DNA of 64,000 bases from Erythrobacter sp. Its GTDB lineage: Bacteria; Pseudomonadota; Alphaproteobacteria; Sphingomonadales; Sphingomonadaceae. The stretch spans positions 1,971,001-2,035,000 of the forward strand of contig NZ_CP136573.1 in NCBI RefSeq assembly GCF_035194505.1, given 5' to 3'. The first letter of the stretch is position 1. The number at the start of each line of letters is the position of its first letter. Below, in pieces: positions 41,275 through 50,449 of this stretch. The position numbers and the translations under genes are program-made. The notes beneath the pieces were generated by a model. It did no database searches and was not told the origin of the DNA. It saw nothing but the letters and a program-made list of their open reading frames with translations.

Positions 41275-42540
41275 CTATTGATTCATCGTGTTGAAGAAGT
41301 CTTCATTGGTCTTGGAATCCTTCATCTTGTCGAGCAGGAACTCCATCGCATCTACGGTGCCCATCTGCATCAGGATGCGGCGCAGGACCCACATCTTGGA
41401 GAGGTTGTCCTTGGCCACCAGCAGCTCTTCCTTGCGGGTGCCGGACTTGCCGACATCCAGCGCGGGGAAGATGCGCTTGTCGGCGACCTTGCGATCGAGC
41501 ACGATTTCGCTGTTACCCGTGCCCTTGAATTCTTCGAAGATCACTTCGTCCATACGGCTGCCGGTATCTATCAGCGCGGTAGCGATGATCGAGAGGCTGC
41601 CGCCTTCCTCGATGTTACGCGCCGCGCCGAAGAAGCGCTTCGGGCGCTGCAATGCGTTGGCATCCACACCGCCGGTCAGCACCTTGCCCGAGGACGGAAC
41701 CACGGTGTTGTAGGCACGGCCGAGGCGCGTGATCGAATCGAGCAGGATCACCACGTCATGCTTGTGCTCGACGAGGCGCTTGGCCTTCTCGATCACCATT
41801 TCGGCAACCTGCACGTGGCGCTGCGCCGGCTCGTCGAAAGTCGAGGAGACAACCTCGCCCTTCACACTGCGCTGCATGTCGGTGACTTCCTCGGGCCGCT
41901 CGTCCACGAGCAGCACGATCAGGAACACCTCGGGGTGATTGTCGGTGATCGCCTTGGCGATGTTCTGGAGCAGCACCGTCTTACCGGTGCGCGGCGGCGC
42001 CACGATCAGCGCGCGCTGGCCCTTGCCCTGCGGTGCGATGATGTCGATCACCCGCGCGCTCTTGTCCTTCACGGTCGGATCAAGGCTGTCGAGCGTGAGC
42101 TTCGAATCCGGATAGAGCGGTGTGAGGTTGTCGAAATTGGTACGCAGGCGGACCGCGTCGGGATCGTCGAAATTGACCTTGGAGAGCGTCGTCAGCGCAA
42201 AATAGCGCTCACCATCGCGCGGGGCGCGGATTTCGCCTTCCACGGTGTCACCCGTACGCAGGCCCCAGCGGCGCACCTGGTTGGGCGAGACATAGATATC
42301 GTCCGGCCCGGCGAGATAGTTCGCTTCGGGCGAGCGCAGGAAGCCGAAGCCATCCTGCAGCACCTCGATGGTGCCGATACCCATGATCTTTTCTTCGTAT
42401 TCCTCGTCCTCGGCGAGTTCGCGCAGAATGCTGAACAGCAGATCCTGCCGCCGCATGGTCGAGGCGCCTTCGACGCCCAGCTCTTCCGCCATCGCCACCA
42501 GCTCGGCCGGGGTCTGTCGCTTCAAGTCTTTGAGGTGCAT
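41275..42540 (-). CDS. rho: Transcription termination factor Rho
   Basis: A protein of 421 residues, the normal size. The N-terminal Rho domain (LKDLKRQTPAELVAMAEEL) and a cold-shock-like RNA-binding fold (GFGFLRSPEANYLAGPDDIYVS) precede the ATPase with P-loop APPRTGKTVLL and LIVLLVDERPEEVTDM. It is a hexameric RNA translocase. A leader of about 200 bases with a hairpin lies upstream, which would suit the known Rho autoregulation. Confidence 0.97.
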   Translation of the reverse strand: MHLKDLKRQTPAELVAMAEELGVEGASTMRRQDLLFSILRELAEDEEYEEKIMGIGTIEVLQDGFGFLRSPEANYLAGPDDIYVSPNQVRRWGLRTGDTVEGEIRAPRDGERYFALTTLSKVNFDDPDAVRLRTNFDNLTPLYPDSKLTLDSLDPTVKDKSARVIDIIAPQGKGQRALIVAPPRTGKTVLLQNIAKAITDNHPEVFLIVLLVDERPEEVTDMQRSVKGEVVSSTFDEPAQRHVQVAEMVIEKAKRLVEHKHDVVILLDSITRLGRAYNTVVPSSGKVLTGGVDANALQRPKRFFGAARNIEEGGSLSIIATALIDTGSRMDEVIFEEFKGTGNSEIVLDRKVADKRIFPALDVGKSGTRKEELLVAKDNLSKMWVLRRILMQMGTVDAMEFLLDKMKDSKTNEDFFNTMNQ

Positions 42541-42602
42541 TTCGTGTAATCCAGAACAGCAGGAGTGGCCGGATGGTCAGTACCGCCTTGCGAAAAGGCA
42601 GC

Positions 42603-42620
42603 GCCCCGAAAGAGCGGGGC
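42603..42620 (-). promoter_or_regulatory. Hairpin in the rho leader
   Basis: GCCCCG and CGGGGC with a 6-base loop, about 63 bases upstream of the rho ATG in the 199-base gap to hemJ. No T-run follows. It may be part of the rho leader fold or a hemJ 3' hairpin. Confidence 0.35.
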
Positions 42621-42739
42621 AGGGCTTGGAGAAAGCAGACCTGCGAGGAGCCATTCGCGCTCCCGGCACCGGATAGGTGATTGCAGCGATAGAAGCGCGC
42701 GCCCTTGCGGTCAACGCGAAAACCCGCCGGGGGTGATCC

Positions 42740-43183
42740 TCAGAAGGGCTTCAGATAGACCAGCGTGACGATCAGCACGAGCAGCAGACCCGGCAATTCG
42801 CCGATCATGCGCAGCTGCTTTTCAGTGAGCGGCCGTTCGCCCCGCGCCATCTTCTTCGTCTGCGCCACCAGCCAGCCATGGAAGCCCGTCATCGCAAGGA
42901 CGAAGGTGAGCTTGGCGTGGAACCAGCCCTCGGTGAAAAAGCCCATCGCATAGGCCATGCTCAGCCCCAGCAACCAGACAATGATCAGGCTGGGGGTAAG
43001 GATGATTTTGCGCAGCTTGCCCATGCGGGTGGCCCACTTGGCCTCGCCCTCCGATCCCGGTGCATGATCGAGCATGTAGATGCACTGGCGCGGCAGCATG
43101 AACAGCCCTGCCATCCAGAACACCATGAAGATCACGTGCCCCGATTTGAGGAAGAGATAAATCGACGCCAGCGTCTCCTGCAT
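42740..43183 (-). CDS. hemJ: Protoporphyrinogen IX oxidase HemJ
   Basis: A protein of 147 residues with four hydrophobic helices. The conserved FLKSGHVIFMVFWMAGLFMLPR contains the family His16. It is the HemJ (UPF0093) type, a heme-bound membrane enzyme that oxidises protoporphyrinogen IX in the heme pathway. It follows hemE by 4 bases on the same strand, so both late heme steps are co-expressed. Confidence 0.93.
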   Translation of the reverse strand: MQETLASIYLFLKSGHVIFMVFWMAGLFMLPRQCIYMLDHAPGSEGEAKWATRMGKLRKIILTPSLIIVWLLGLSMAYAMGFFTEGWFHAKLTFVLAMTGFHGWLVAQTKKMARGERPLTEKQLRMIGELPGLLLVLIVTLVYLKPF

Positions 43184-43187
43184 GACT

Positions 43188-44204
43188 TCAGCCTCTCAGC
43201 GCCGCCAGCAGATCCTCGACATGGGAAATCGGGGTGTGCTGACCGATCCCGTGGCCGAGATTGAAGACATGCGGGCGATCCTCGAAGGCGGCGATAATGG
43301 TTTTCGCCCGCGCCGCGACCGCCGGCCCGCCTGCTTCGAGCAGCAGGGGATCAAAATTGCCCTGCACCGGCATGCCCTGCGGCAGGCTGGCATGGGCCCA
43401 GGCGGGATCGAGCGTTTCGTCGAGGCCGACAGCGTCCACACCCGTCTCGCGCGCATAGGCCGGCAGCTTTGCGCCGGCGCCCTTGGGAAAGCCGATGATC
43501 GGCGTATCGGGATGCGTTTCCTTGAGCTTCGCGGTGATCGCGGCATTGGGCGCCACCACCCACTTTTCGAACTGATCGGGCGCAAGGCTCCCCGCCCAGC
43601 TGTCGAACAGCTGGACCGCTTCCGCGCCGGCATCAATCTGGCCGCGCAGATAGGTGACCGAGACATCGACAATCGCGTCGATGATCGCCTGAAGATGGGC
43701 CGGATCGCGATAGGCCAGCAGACGCGCCGGGCCCTGATCCTTGGAACCCTCGCCCGCGATCATGTAGGTCGCGACCGTCCAGGGGCTCCCCGCAAAGCCG
43801 AGCATCGTCACTTCGGGGCCGATCATCGCGCGGGTGCGGCGCACGGTCTCGTAAACCGGCTCGAACCGCTCGAAGGCGGGGGTGAAGCTGTCGAGTCCCA
43901 CTTCCAGCAGCGTGGGCGAGAGGTGCGGCCCTTCTCCGGCGAGGAACTGCAAGCCCTGCCCCATCGCGTGGGGGACGATCAGGATGTCGGAAAACAGGAT
44001 CGCGCCGTCGAACCCGAAGCGCCGCAGCGGCTGCACGGTGATCTCGGCCGCGGCCTCGCTGTCATAGACCAGCTCGAGGAATCCGCCCTTCTCGGCCCGC
44101 AATTCGCGATATTCCGGCAGATAGCGCCCGGCCTGACGCATGAGCCAGACCGGAGGAACAGGTTGGCGGACACCTTTGAGCGTATCGAGAAGCGGACCGG
44201 GCAT
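43188..44204 (-). CDS. hemE: Uroporphyrinogen decarboxylase
   Basis: A protein of 338 residues. The signature PPVWLMRQAGRYLPEYR is near the N-terminus and GFAGSPWT is central. It removes four carboxyl groups from uroporphyrinogen III. ATG 44204 (MPGPLLDT) is chosen; a TTG at 44225 would extend into the A/T-rich patch. hemE flanks the chromosome origin in Caulobacter, and here too the putative origin lies immediately upstream. Confidence 0.96.
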   Translation of the reverse strand: MPGPLLDTLKGVRQPVPPVWLMRQAGRYLPEYRELRAEKGGFLELVYDSEAAAEITVQPLRRFGFDGAILFSDILIVPHAMGQGLQFLAGEGPHLSPTLLEVGLDSFTPAFERFEPVYETVRRTRAMIGPEVTMLGFAGSPWTVATYMIAGEGSKDQGPARLLAYRDPAHLQAIIDAIVDVSVTYLRGQIDAGAEAVQLFDSWAGSLAPDQFEKWVVAPNAAITAKLKETHPDTPIIGFPKGAGAKLPAYARETGVDAVGLDETLDPAWAHASLPQGMPVQGNFDPLLLEAGGPAVAARAKTIIAAFEDRPHVFNLGHGIGQHTPISHVEDLLAALRG

Positions 44205-44539
44205 AGGGTTCCTTAGACAAAACAATTCAAATTATAAAAGGATTGATGGAGTCTGTTGGCCCTGTGGAAAGCGGGAATTACCGGACTCTGCCGGATCATC
44301 CCCAAGCTGCCACCGGCCAATCACCCCCCAGCGAATCCGCACGGATTGGACGTCAAGCCAGCTTTATCCCCACTATTCCCAGCCTGTCGACAAAACTTGT
44401 CCCGTGTGGGCAAATCCCCCGAGGAAAAGCCCGGTAGCGGGCATGAAAATTGCTCCCCAGCTTGTCCGCAACTGCCTCCCGTGGTTTATGCGGCGATCTG
44501 TCCACAGCCCCCGGGCGGCCGAACGAGCGAAGCAGCACG
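44205..44539. other. Putative chromosomal replication origin (oriC)
   Basis: The 335-base gap between divergent hemE and the PEP-synthase regulator, the longest noncoding stretch in the window. It begins with an A/T-rich patch (44217-44241, including CAATTCAAATTATAAAAGG), a candidate unwinding element. DnaA-box-like 9-mers follow: TTATCCCCA (44364-44372, one mismatch to TTATCCACA), and two-mismatch forms at 44263-44271, 44385-44393, 44405-44413, 44462-44470 and 44498-44506. Genes on both sides for several kb read away from it. Position beside hemE and near parABS matches Caulobacter. Inference, not proof. Confidence 0.75.
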
Positions 44540-45385
44540 ATGAGTCGACTGAACCTGCATCTTGTATCGGATTCGACCGGCGAGACGCTGGAAATGATCG
44601 CCAAGGCGGCGCTCGCGCAGTTCGACAATCCCGATGTCAGCCGCCATTTCTGGCCGATGGTGCGCTCGCTTCAGCATCTCGACCGGATCGTGCCCGATCT
44701 CGCCGCGCATCCGGGCCTGGTGCTCTACACCCTCGTCAATCCCGACACCCGCAAGCGGCTGGAGGAGCATTGCCGCCACTTGGGCCTGCCCGCCGTCGCG
44801 GTGCTCGATCAGGTAACGGCCTCCCTGGAAGCCCAGTTGGGGCAGGAAGCGCATGGCCGTCCGGGCCGCCAGCACACGATGGACGAGGACTATTTCAAGC
44901 GGGTCGAGGCGATCCAGTACACCATCGCCCATGATGACGGCATTGCTTACGAGGATTGGGAGGAAGCCGACATCGTGCTGGTCGGCGTGTCGCGCTCGTC
45001 CAAGACACCCACCAGCATCTATCTCGCCAACCGCGGGTTCAAGACCGCGAATATCCCGCTGGTGGTGGAAAGCCCCCCGCCCTCCGCGCTGTTCGGGCTG
45101 CGCCATCCACTGATCGTCGGCCTCACCACCTCGCCCGAACGGCTGGTGCAGATCCGCCGCAACCGCCTGCTGTCGCTGAACGAGGCGACCGAGACCGCCT
45201 ATGTCGACAATGACCGCGTGAAGGCCGAGCTGCAATTCGCGCGCAGGATGTTCGGCGACAATGGCTGGCCGGTGATCGACGTCACCCGCCGCTCGATCGA
45301 GGAGACCGCCGCCGCGATCATCCGCCTCGCGCAGGAACGCGGGCGCAAGCCGGCGGGCGAAGGCGGCGTGGGCCAGCCGATATGA
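44540..45385 (+). CDS. ppsR: Pyruvate, water dikinase regulatory protein (PEP synthase kinase/pyrophosphorylase)
   Basis: A protein of 281 residues of the DUF299 family. The P-loop GVSRSSKT is at 149-156, and the N-terminus LHLVSDSTGETLEMIA is typical. It phosphorylates and dephosphorylates PEP synthase or pyruvate phosphate dikinase using ADP and phosphate. Neither target gene is in the window. It is the first gene rightward of the putative origin and couples to maf by ATGA. Confidence 0.93.
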   Translation: MSRLNLHLVSDSTGETLEMIAKAALAQFDNPDVSRHFWPMVRSLQHLDRIVPDLAAHPGLVLYTLVNPDTRKRLEEHCRHLGLPAVAVLDQVTASLEAQLGQEAHGRPGRQHTMDEDYFKRVEAIQYTIAHDDGIAYEDWEEADIVLVGVSRSSKTPTSIYLANRGFKTANIPLVVESPPPSALFGLRHPLIVGLTTSPERLVQIRRNRLLSLNEATETAYVDNDRVKAELQFARRMFGDNGWPVIDVTRRSIEETAAAIIRLAQERGRKPAGEGGVGQPI

Positions 45386-45969
45386 CATTCATCCTCGCCA
45401 GCAAAAGCGCCTCGCGCCGGGCGATGCTCGATGCGGCGGGCGTGGCTTACACAAGCATCCCCGCCGATATCGACGAGCGCGCGGTGGAAGCCGGGCTGGC
45501 CGGTGCCGTCCCGCCTGACATCGCCGAGGCACTGGCGGTGGCGAAGGCTGCCGCTGTCGCCGCGCTCTACCCGGGGGCGTTGGTGCTGGGTTCGGATTCG
45601 CTGGTGGTGTGCGCCGGCCGCCGCTTCGACAAGCCGCGCTCGGCAGAGGAAGCGGCCGAGCATCTGCGATTTTTCTCCGGCAAGGTGATGGAATTGCACT
45701 CCGCTGCCGCGCTGGTGCGCGATAGCGGGTGCGAATGGAGCCACGCCAGCATCGCGCGCCTCCATGTGCGAGAGCTCTCCGAGGATTTCATCGCCCATTA
45801 TCTCGCGCTCGAATGGCCCGCGATCAGCCACACGGTCGGCGCTTTCCGCATTGAAGGGCCGGGGGTGCAGCTGTTCTCGGAGATAGAGGGCGACCAGTTC
45901 ACCGTGCTCGGCATGCCGCTTCTGCCCTTGCTCGGCGCGCTGCGCGAGGAAGGGGTGCTGCTGGCATGA
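45382..45969 (+). CDS. maf: Maf family nucleotide pyrophosphatase
   Basis: A protein of 195 residues. The Maf motif ASKSASRRAML is at 6-16, and later VLGSDSLVVCAGR and ISHTVGAFRIEGPGVQLF. It hydrolyses non-canonical or methylated NTPs and influences septation. It is coupled by 4-base overlaps on both sides (ATGA with ppsR and aroE). Confidence 0.93.
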   Translation: MTFILASKSASRRAMLDAAGVAYTSIPADIDERAVEAGLAGAVPPDIAEALAVAKAAAVAALYPGALVLGSDSLVVCAGRRFDKPRSAEEAAEHLRFFSGKVMELHSAAALVRDSGCEWSHASIARLHVRELSEDFIAHYLALEWPAISHTVGAFRIEGPGVQLFSEIEGDQFTVLGMPLLPLLGALREEGVLLA

Positions 45970-46823
45970 CGCGTCGCTATGCCGAGGTGATCGGCGATCC
46001 GATCGCGCAGTCCAAGTCACCCGCGATTCACAATTTCTGGCTCGGAAAGCTGGGGATCGATGCCGAATATCGCGCTTGCCATGTCCGCCCTGACGAACTG
46101 GCTGACTACCTCGCCGCTCGCCGCGCGGACCCCGACTGGCGCGGGTGCAATGTCACCATGCCGCACAAGCAGGCGGTGATGCCGCAGCTGGACCGGATCG
46201 ACCCGCCCGCGGATGCCATCGGTGCGGTCAACACAATCCTGCCGCTGGGGGACGGGCGGCTGGCCGGCACCAACACCGATGCCGCCGGCTTCCTCGAACC
46301 GCTGGCGAAAGACCTCGCCCGCACCCATTATTTCCGCATGGCCCGCATCCTCGGCACCGGCGGCGCGGCGCGGGCGATCATTGCTGCGCTTGCGGGCCAA
46401 GGCTTCACGCTGGTGGTCGCCGGACGCGATCCGGCCAAGGCCCACGCGTTGCTCGATGAACTCGCACCCAAGGGTGAACATCACGCGATTGACCTTGCGC
46501 ATTTTGCCGATGCGACCGACTTTCCCTTCGACGACCGCGAAGGCTGCTGCGATCTCGTCATCAACGCCTCGAGCCTCGGCATGACCGGCCAGTCGCCGCT
46601 CACCTTCGACTGGAGCCACGCGCCGCCGGGCGCCGTCGCCTATGACATTGTCACCGCGCCGCTGGACACCACCTTCCTTCAAGAAGCGCGTGCCAAGGGG
46701 CATCGCACCATCGACGGGCTTTCCATGCTGATCGGGCAGGCGGCAGTCGCCTTCGCAAAATTCTTCGGCCAGCCCGCCCCGCGCCAGCATGACGCCGAAT
46801 TGCGCGAGATTCTGACCCAATGA
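45966..46823 (+). CDS. aroE: Shikimate dehydrogenase (NADP)
   Basis: A protein of 285 residues. GDPIAQSKSPAIHN for shikimate binding, the catalytic K68 in NVTMPHK, and the nucleotide loop GTGGAARAI are visible. It reduces 3-dehydroshikimate in aromatic amino acid synthesis. It is coupled by ATGA overlaps to maf and coaE. Confidence 0.95.
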   Translation: MTRRYAEVIGDPIAQSKSPAIHNFWLGKLGIDAEYRACHVRPDELADYLAARRADPDWRGCNVTMPHKQAVMPQLDRIDPPADAIGAVNTILPLGDGRLAGTNTDAAGFLEPLAKDLARTHYFRMARILGTGGAARAIIAALAGQGFTLVVAGRDPAKAHALLDELAPKGEHHAIDLAHFADATDFPFDDREGCCDLVINASSLGMTGQSPLTFDWSHAPPGAVAYDIVTAPLDTTFLQEARAKGHRTIDGLSMLIGQAAVAFAKFFGQPAPRQHDAELREILTQ

Positions 46824-47404
46824 CCCGTCCCAAAATCATCGGCCTCACCGGCTCCATCGGCATGGGCAAGTCGACTGTCGCAGGCATGTTTGCCGATGCC
46901 GGAATCCCGGTGTTCTGCGCCGACACCGAAGTGCGCGCGATGCAGGGCCCCGGCGGCGCGCTTGTCCCCGCCATCGAAGCTGCCTTCCCCGGATCGACCG
47001 GCCCCGAGGGCGTCGACCGCGACCGGCTGGGCCATCAGGTCTTCGCCGACAAATCCGCGCTGGCGCGACTCGAGGCCATCGTCCACCCCGCCGTCGCCGC
47101 CAAGCGCGCCGCTTTCCTTGAAGCCAATGCCGCCAAGCCCGCCGTGGTGTTCGACATTCCACTCTTGTTCGAACGCGGCGGGCACGAGGCCGTCGACATG
47201 ATCGTGGTCGTCTCCGCGCCCGAGGCGGTGCAGCGCGCCCGCGTGCTCGCCCGCAGTGGCATGACGGTGGAGAAGTTCGAGCACATCTACGGGCTGCAAC
47301 TGCACGATTCGGAAAAACGCGCCCGCGCCCATCACGTGATCGACACCGGAACCAGCCTTGAAGAAACCCGCGCACAGGTGGCAGCGCTGATTGCTTCATT
47401 TTGA
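46820..47404 (+). CDS. coaE: Dephospho-CoA kinase
   Basis: A protein of 194 residues. The P-loop GSIGMGKST is at 11-19, and DIPLLFE follows. It performs the last step of coenzyme A synthesis. Four-base overlap with aroE. Confidence 0.95.
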   Translation: MTRPKIIGLTGSIGMGKSTVAGMFADAGIPVFCADTEVRAMQGPGGALVPAIEAAFPGSTGPEGVDRDRLGHQVFADKSALARLEAIVHPAVAAKRAAFLEANAAKPAVVFDIPLLFERGGHEAVDMIVVVSAPEAVQRARVLARSGMTVEKFEHIYGLQLHDSEKRARAHHVIDTGTSLEETRAQVAALIASF

Positions 47405-47453
47405 TTGCAAGGACCGCTTGCAAGACTCACCGCATGGGCAGATAGTCCTGCAA

Positions 47454-48149
47454 ATGCGTGAGGTCATTTTCGACACCGAAACCACCGGGCTCGATCCCAA
47501 GACCGGGGACCGCATGGTGGAAATCGGCTGCGTCGAAATGATCGGCCGGGTTGAAACCGGCCGCACCTTCCACGCCTATTTCAATCCCGATCGTGACATG
47601 CCGATCGAGGCGGAGCGGGTCCATGGCCTCAGCGCCGCCTTCCTCGCCACCAAGCCGCGCTTTGCCGATACGGCGGACGAGCTGCTCGAATTTCTCGGCG
47701 ATGCTCCGCTGGTGGCGCATAATGCCGGGTTCGACTTCGGCTTCCTCAACAACGAGCTCGAGAAGATCGGCCGCGCGCCGATCAGCATGGACCGGATGGT
47801 CGATACGGTGCAGCTCGCGCGCAAGAAGCACCCCGGCTCCAAGCTCAGCCTCGATGCGCTTTGCACCCGCTACGGGATCGACCGGAGCCACCGCGTGAAG
47901 CACGGCGCGCTGCTCGATGCCGAATTGCTCGCGCAGGTCTATGTCGAGCTGACCGGTGGCCGCCAGATCGGGCTTGGCCTGGTTGCCGAAGAAGTGACTG
48001 TCGAGGTCCAGACCAATATCACCACCATCGGGGCAGCGCGGGCCGATCGCCCCGCCCGCGCCGCCCGGCCGCACGCGGCCAGCGAAGAGGAGCTTGAACG
48101 CCACGCTGCGTTCATCGCCGGAATCGAAAACGCCATCTGGGCACGCTGA
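47454..48149 (+). CDS. dnaQ: DNA polymerase III epsilon subunit (3'-5' exonuclease)
   Basis: A protein of 231 residues. Exo I FDTETTGLD (D7, E9), Exo II VAHNAGFDFGFL and Exo III with VKHGALLDAELLAQVY are complete. The C-terminal tail binds the polymerase alpha subunit. The ATG at 47454 gives the family start MREVIFDTET, though the ribosome site is weak and the gap to coaE is 49 bases. The maf-aroE-coaE-dnaQ order is shared with Caulobacter beside its origin. Confidence 0.95.
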   Translation: MREVIFDTETTGLDPKTGDRMVEIGCVEMIGRVETGRTFHAYFNPDRDMPIEAERVHGLSAAFLATKPRFADTADELLEFLGDAPLVAHNAGFDFGFLNNELEKIGRAPISMDRMVDTVQLARKKHPGSKLSLDALCTRYGIDRSHRVKHGALLDAELLAQVYVELTGGRQIGLGLVAEEVTVEVQTNITTIGAARADRPARAARPHAASEEELERHAAFIAGIENAIWAR

Positions 48150-48226
48150 GGAGGACGCGCGAAAGGCACAACGCCACACGGACTACCAACCGGGATCGGC
48201 ATCTTTGACGGGAGGGCTGACAACTT

Positions 48227-48793
48227 ATGGATATTCGCATTTCGGGCCATCAGATGGCCACTGGCGCGGCTTTGCAGGAACATGCCGCTGACCGCCTCGG
48301 CGCAATCGTCGACAAGTATTTCGACCGGGCGCTGTCCTCTCACGTAACCTTCGGCAAGGCTCCCGCAGGAGCATTCACCTGCGACATCGTCACCCATGTC
48401 ATGCAGGGCCTGATCCTCAAGGCGCAGGGCAGCGCCCATGACGTTCACCTCGCCTTCGACAATGCGGTCGAGAAGATCGACAAGCAGCTGCGCCGCTACA
48501 AGCGCCGCCTGACCGATCGCCACGAACAGGCCGATCACGCGCGCGGCGAGGAAGAGGCGGCCTACACCATCTTCGCAGTCGAGGACGAGGAAGAGGAAGT
48601 GGTCACCGCCGATGCTCCGTTGGTGATCGCCGAGACCCGGGTGGACATTCCGACCGCGACCGTCGCGGACGCGGTGATGATGCTCGACCTCAGGAACACC
48701 ACGGCGCTGTTTTTCAAAAATGCTGGCACCGGAAGCCATAATATGGTCTACAGACGCGCCGATGGTTCGATTGGATGGGTCGAACCGCGATAG
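48227..48793 (+). CDS. hpf: Ribosome hibernation promoting factor, long form
   Basis: A protein of 188 residues. The N-terminal S30AE domain (1-100, MDIRISGHQMATGAALQEHA) binds the 30S subunit. An acidic linker (EDEEEE) leads to the C-terminal dimerisation domain that ends FFKNAGTGSHNMVYRRADGS. Long HPF makes 100S ribosome dimers in stationary phase. ptsN follows by 159 bases, the usual pair. Confidence 0.94.
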   Translation: MDIRISGHQMATGAALQEHAADRLGAIVDKYFDRALSSHVTFGKAPAGAFTCDIVTHVMQGLILKAQGSAHDVHLAFDNAVEKIDKQLRRYKRRLTDRHEQADHARGEEEAAYTIFAVEDEEEEVVTADAPLVIAETRVDIPTATVADAVMMLDLRNTTALFFKNAGTGSHNMVYRRADGSIGWVEPR

Positions 48794-48952
48794 AGCCCGC
48801 GCCTGCCTTATCGGGTGGGATTTCATGCAGGCAACGGGCTCACGCGGCAGCAGCAGGAGGGGCGCAACGCCCCGGTTGGCAGGGTCTTTCATCAGACCCT
48901 GACTTTCCGGATCTGCTCTGTACGCGGGCTTTTATTTCGGGATTTTCGCAAG

Positions 48953-49414
48953 ATGGACGTCAACCTCGCAGTCTCCCCGCAGGCGATTCTGTTCGATCGT
49001 ATCGACAGCAAGCCGAAGGTGCTGGCCGCACTCGCCGATCTGCTGGCCGGTGCCTACGGGCTCGACCGGATCGAGGTGCTCGAAAACCTCGAAGCGCGGG
49101 AAGCGCTGGGCAGCACCGGGTTCGGGCGCGGGGTGGCGATCCCGCATTGCCGCAGCAAGGATGTGCGCCGCCCCAGCCTCGCGCTGATCCGGCTTGAACA
49201 GCCGATCGATTTCGCCGCCGCAGACTCGCGCCCTGTTGCGCTGGTGTGCGGGCTGGTTTCGCCCGAGAACGCCGGGGCGACCCACCTCCACGCACTCGCC
49301 GCGATCTCGCGGCTGACGCGGGACGAGGCGAAGCTCCAGATGCTCGCCGATGCACCGACGACCGAGGCGGCCTATGCGCTGCTGACCCACCAGTTCGAGC
49401 GGGACGCCGCCTGA
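48953..49414 (+). CDS. ptsN: PTS IIA-like nitrogen regulatory protein PtsN
   Basis: A protein of 153 residues. The phosphorylated histidine is H65 in AIPHCRSKD, and the fold matches EIIA-Ntr. It takes phosphate from NPr and regulates potassium and nitrogen responses; the other PTS components are outside the window. ATG 48953 starts the family N-terminus; a frame from 48815 is longer but unconserved. Confidence 0.93.
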   Translation: MDVNLAVSPQAILFDRIDSKPKVLAALADLLAGAYGLDRIEVLENLEAREALGSTGFGRGVAIPHCRSKDVRRPSLALIRLEQPIDFAAADSRPVALVCGLVSPENAGATHLHALAAISRLTRDEAKLQMLADAPTTEAAYALLTHQFERDAA

Positions 49415-49436
49415 CGGCCCTGCTACGCACCCGGCC

Positions 49437-49916
49437 ATGAGTCTTTCCGATCATGCCGTCCCGATCACCGGGGCCGAGGGACATTACCGCGCGCTGGAGC
49501 GGCTCTATGCCTCCGCGCCGATCAACCGCAAGTTCGCCTCCTCGCTGCATATCCCGCGCGAAGGCGTCTCGCGGCTGACCTTCACTGTCACGCGCGAGGA
49601 TTATCACGCGGCAGGCGCGGCGCATGGGACGATCTATTTCAAGATGCTCGACGATGCCGCCTTCTACGCGGCCAACACCCTGGCGACGGACCGCTTCCTG
49701 CTGACCACCAGCTTCAACCTCCACTTCACCAAGCCGGTGCGCGCCGGCACCGTCACGGCCGAGGGCCGCTGGGTCAGCGGGCGGCGACGCGTGTTCGTGG
49801 CCGAGGCGCGGCTGGTGGACGAGGAGGGCGAGGAAATCGGCCGGGGCACCGGCACCTTCATGCGCTCGCGCATCGCGCTCTCCAGCCTGCCCGGCTACGC
49901 GGCAGCGGCGGGCTGA
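49437..49916 (+). CDS. PaaI-type hotdog-fold thioesterase
   Basis: A protein of 159 residues. It has a hotdog fold with HAAGAAHGTIYFKMLDDAAFYAAN near the middle and LTTSFNLHFTKPVRAGTVTAEGRW after it. It would hydrolyse acyl-CoA thioesters, substrate unknown. It is one base from the DUF1491 gene and 22 bases after ptsN. Confidence 0.88.
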   Translation: MSLSDHAVPITGAEGHYRALERLYASAPINRKFASSLHIPREGVSRLTFTVTREDYHAAGAAHGTIYFKMLDDAAFYAANTLATDRFLLTTSFNLHFTKPVRAGTVTAEGRWVSGRRRVFVAEARLVDEEGEEIGRGTGTFMRSRIALSSLPGYAAAAG

Positions 49917-49917
49917 G

Positions 49918-50259
49918 TTGCGCGACCGGCTGCCTGCGCGTCTCGAGGTGAGCGCGATCCTGCGCCTCGCCGAATCGCAGGGCGGCTTTGCGACGGTGCT
50001 GGCCAAGGGCGAGCGGGACGCTGGCACAATCCTGCTGGTAACCGTCTATCGTGACGAGCCCTCGCGGCTTTACGAAAGGATGCCTGCGCTCGACGGATCG
50101 CGTTCTTTTGTTGCGACAAAGGCGGAAAATCCTGAAAATCCGGCAGATTTTTCCGAATATCTAGCGCGCCGCCGCCGTCAGGACCCCGATATCTGGCTGA
50201 TCGAGGTGGATATCGCCAATTCCGAACGCTTCGTCGCGCAAATCGACGCGTTAACTTGA
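49918..50259 (+). CDS. DUF1491 family protein
   Basis: A protein of 113 residues. The start RDRLPARLEVSAILRLAESQGGFATVLAKGERDAG matches DUF1491, and the end DIWLIEVDIANSERFVAQI is conserved. The function is unknown. The start is TTG at 49918, one base after the thioesterase stop, so translation is coupled. Confidence 0.82.
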   Translation: MRDRLPARLEVSAILRLAESQGGFATVLAKGERDAGTILLVTVYRDEPSRLYERMPALDGSRSFVATKAENPENPADFSEYLARRRRQDPDIWLIEVDIANSERFVAQIDALT

Positions 50260-50381
50260 CCTTCGGCCCCTGCCGCGTAGGGGCGCCCCACTTCCCAGCG
50301 CAGGCTGACAGGCGGCAATCCGGCCCCTTGATCAACACGCAGACGGGGGGCGGCCGGCAGGTCCTCTCTTGAATGCCCCAC

Positions 50382-50399
50382 GTATCCGGCAACGGATAC
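50382..50399 (+). other. GCAA-tetraloop hairpin upstream of the wall hydrolase
   Basis: GTATCCG-GCAA-CGGATAC, with 7-bp arms and a GNRA loop, in the 190-base gap between DUF1491 and the SleB-type gene. It may end the upstream transcript or lie in the downstream leader. Confidence 0.4.
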
Positions 50400-50449
50400 A
50401 GGCGTTCCACCTGCGCCAGAGCCCGCTCACCGCCCGTTTTGTAGAGTGA

